This document shows positions 19,642 to 21,072 of a stretch of DNA of 21,072 bases, in pieces. Each line of letters opens with the position of its first letter. Positions within the stretch are counted from its first letter, which is position 1. The notes below the pieces were generated by a model. That model was not told where the DNA came from. It did not search any database and saw only the letters and a list, made by a program, of their open reading frames with translations. The stretch lies in NCBI GenBank assembly GCA_905250885.1, contig CAJNOQ010003192.1, positions 1 through 21,072 on the forward strand, read 5' to 3'. The stretch is from Didymodactylos carnosus (Eukaryota; Rotifera; Eurotatoria; Philodinida; Philodinidae). The position numbers were made by a program, and so were the translations under genes.

Positions 19642-19764
19642 GTTTGTCTTTGTTTGTCTTACTCACTGATGATTAAAAGAATTGTTAACACTTTTTCCCA
19701 CCGGAATTGGTGATTTACCTTTCACTACTATTTAAGCGTTCAAAACGTTTTGTTCAAACATCAG

Positions 19765-19826
19765 AACTATTTCTTCTACGAAGTAAGCGTGCTGACCGTG
19801 AAAATTTATCGAAAGCTCTGTACTAA
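19765..19826 (+). CDS. PLAC8-domain protein, predicted last exon
   Basis: After a good acceptor (TTCAAACATCAG, ending 19764), phase 1 joining to the main exon gives KRR followed by ELFLLRSKRADRENLSKALY and a TAA at 19824-19826. An AATAAA lies at 19836-19841, ten bases after the stop, which supports a 3' end here. The predicted intron is 123 nt (19642-19764). Without splicing the main exon would instead run on to a stop at 19674-19676 with a short GLSLFVLLTDD tail. Splicing is inferred only. Confidence 0.45.
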
Positions 19827-19835
19827 TTTTAATAT

Positions 19836-19841
19836 AATAAA
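19836..19841 (+). promoter_or_regulatory. Probable polyadenylation signal
   Basis: A canonical AATAAA sits ten bases downstream of the TAA of the predicted last PLAC8 exon. Confidence 0.4.
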
Positions 19842-20569
19842 AAGTATGCGATACACTAAACAAAAGTACACTGTAAAAAGCACAGAGGGTTTACTAATGG
19901 GTTTACGATGCTACTAAAGGCGTAAGAGTATTGGAGTCCTTCTTAAAGCCCTAAAAGGTTTTGTAACGATTTTATTTGTGTTATTGAACATTAGGGTTTT
20001 TTAAACTACGCCTTAACAAAACAATTACGGTTTTTTCTGAAGACTGGAATGTTTTATGAAGCAGGTAAAAAATCTTTGAAGTTTTGTTTTGTCTCGAAGA
20101 ACCCAATAAAGTGTTTTACTAAACCCATGTGGTTTTTCATTCAATCTTGTAGAGTTTGGAGGCTCGCTAAACTCTGAGGTTTAGAAATCAAAGGTTCCTT
20201 ACAATTTCGTCAACAAGTATTTTGGTTTTTCGTTCGTGCGAAACCCAAGGATACAGAAAGTTGTCCCGTTCCTCTTTTTATTGAAAGAAATCGCATGAGC
20301 TACTGGCTAAATCAGCTTTCTTAGCGATTTTCTAATATAATGGTGCTTAGGTCATTCAACTACGATGTCTAGTATTGGCATTTTTGAAGGAACCCTCCCT
20401 CTCTATACACAAAAACCTAACATTTCAGTTAGTATTGTTCTACATTAGTCTTAAATACAACCAGTAAGTTTGAAATAGATAAATTCACACGTATTATTTT
20501 ACTGCCATCATCCTTGTGTGTGCTTTGCTATAACTGATTTTATTAGGGTTTCATTGCAACTGTATTTCA
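19842..20569. other. Intergenic, GGTTTA/TAAACC-rich repeat-like sequence
   Basis: No ORF is present. The stretch at 19868-20230 is full of GGTTTACTAA, AAACCC and GGTTTT words in both orientations and begins with CACTGTAAAAAGCACAGAGG, a start typical of DNA-transposon terminal repeats. A related TTTTTTACAGTG word occurs at about 12702. It is probably non-autonomous element debris. The promoter of the right-edge gene should lie in its last part, but no clear TATA box was seen. Confidence 0.4.
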
Positions 20570-20818
20570 ATGCCACCTAAATCAAAAATTGACCATGAAA
20601 AACTTGTGTCTGCCCTGAAAAGTCTCACAGATACAGAAATTAAACTTCTGAATGAGACTACAGCCTATACCAAAGATATCATAAAAAATGGTATCAAACA
20701 AAAAACAATATGGGGAAGATTATACACGAGTATTGGTATTGGTGATAATAATGCAAATCGTAAATGTATCTACGACGCATGGATTAAAAATCGATGGAAC
20801 GTACAAGCTGTTTTAGAG
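20570..20818 (+). CDS. Unknown spliced gene, exon 1
   Basis: The ATG at 20570 opens 83 codons (MPPKSKIDHEKLVSALKSLT, later NGIKQKTIWGRLYTSIGIGD and a KCIYDAWIKNRW ending). Exon 1 closes in phase 0 at a GTAGTT donor (20819). The region is lysine-rich, largely helical by composition, and could be a small nucleic-acid-binding or protein-binding N-terminal domain; I do not recognise the family. Unspliced, the frame ends at 20857. The two following exons fit in phase 0, with 57- and 63-nt introns. Confidence 0.6.
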
Positions 20819-20875
20819 GTAGTTAGTAGAAACTACCAAATAAATTCAGGCCAATGAAATGATTTATTTTTTTAG

Positions 20876-20983
20876 AGGAAGACGTTGATTGAACATTCTA
20901 GCCTTTTTTGTTCTACTGAAAAGCCGAGTGATGTTTGTGACTATGAGCAGAAAGATTTGAGTAGCGAAGAAAGTAATGGACAG
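20876..20983 (+). CDS. Unknown spliced gene, exon 2
   Basis: This exon follows a T-run acceptor (TTTTTTTAG, ending 20875) and a 57-nt intron. It encodes 36 residues in phase 0 (RKTLIEHSSLFCSTEKPSD, then an acidic and serine-rich part ending SNGQ), then a CAG-GTAGGC donor. The acidic composition suggests a flexible linker. Splicing is inferred from the consensus sites and preserved frame. Confidence 0.5.
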
Positions 20984-21046
20984 GTAGGCTGGCACGTGTA
21001 TTTGGGTCATCAGCATTAACAAATTTTATCATTTTCATTCAACTAG

Positions 21047-21072
21047 TTCAAGGATGATAATATGTCAATTGT
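21047..21072 (+). CDS. Unknown spliced gene, exon 3 (partial)
   Basis: After a 63-nt intron ending TTCAACTAG, the frame reopens in phase 0 as FKDDNMSI and runs off the window. The gene continues to the right. Confidence 0.4.

Noticed and set aside
20100..20230. Telomere-like TTTAGGG/AAACCC words
   Set aside because: The words are scattered, imperfect and in both orientations, with no tandem array.

Overview
The window looks like a repeat-rich piece of an animal nuclear genome. It is AT-rich and has spliced genes with small introns (57 and 63 nt in the gene at the right edge), non-LTR retrotransposon fossils, several inverted-repeat elements, and protein families (RING plus von Willebrand factor A, PLAC8, a secreted phage-collar protein, leucine-rich-repeat fragments) that together suggest a bdelloid rotifer (Adineta/Rotaria type). 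That assignment is an inference from gene style, not something the sequence proves. The first 70 bases are G/C homopolymers and look like a bad assembly edge.

Layout. 1-70: low-quality edge. About 490-1335 (minus) and 1390-3297 (plus): two decayed non-LTR reverse transcriptases facing away from each other. 4114-4905 (minus): an intact gene for a secreted phage tail collar-domain protein, a likely ancient acquisition from bacteria or phage. 5005-6170: no clear gene. 6171-6965 (minus) and 8028-8702 (plus): two diverged copies of one leucine-rich-repeat family, in opposite orientations, with a cluster of inverted-repeat elements between them (7523-7947). 8703-10960: mostly non-coding, with a GC-rich 50-bp tandem duplication at 9541-9640. 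10965-15813: a RING-VWA-Vwaint gene of WAV3-like architecture, whose RING exon and VWA exon are separated by a 3.1-kb intron-like stretch. 16622-17126: a 505-bp element with 174-bp terminal inverted repeats. 17841-19290: a mosaic holding an unrecognised minus-strand ORF, strong hairpins, a 39-bp direct repeat, a 41-bp inverted repeat and a hAT-like end. 19351-19826: a PLAC8 gene lacking its first exon here. 20570 to the edge: the start of a spliced gene of unknown function.

The genes do not form a pathway. The best preserved are the collar-domain protein, the RING-VWA protein, the PLAC8 protein and the right-edge gene; most of the rest is mobile-element debris. I found no convincing new multi-gene system. 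The items most worth follow-up are the secreted collar protein, the expanded RING/VWA intron and the foldback elements. Several nominal start codons of long frames are TTG or GTG, so starts here were reassigned to ATG or to splice acceptors.
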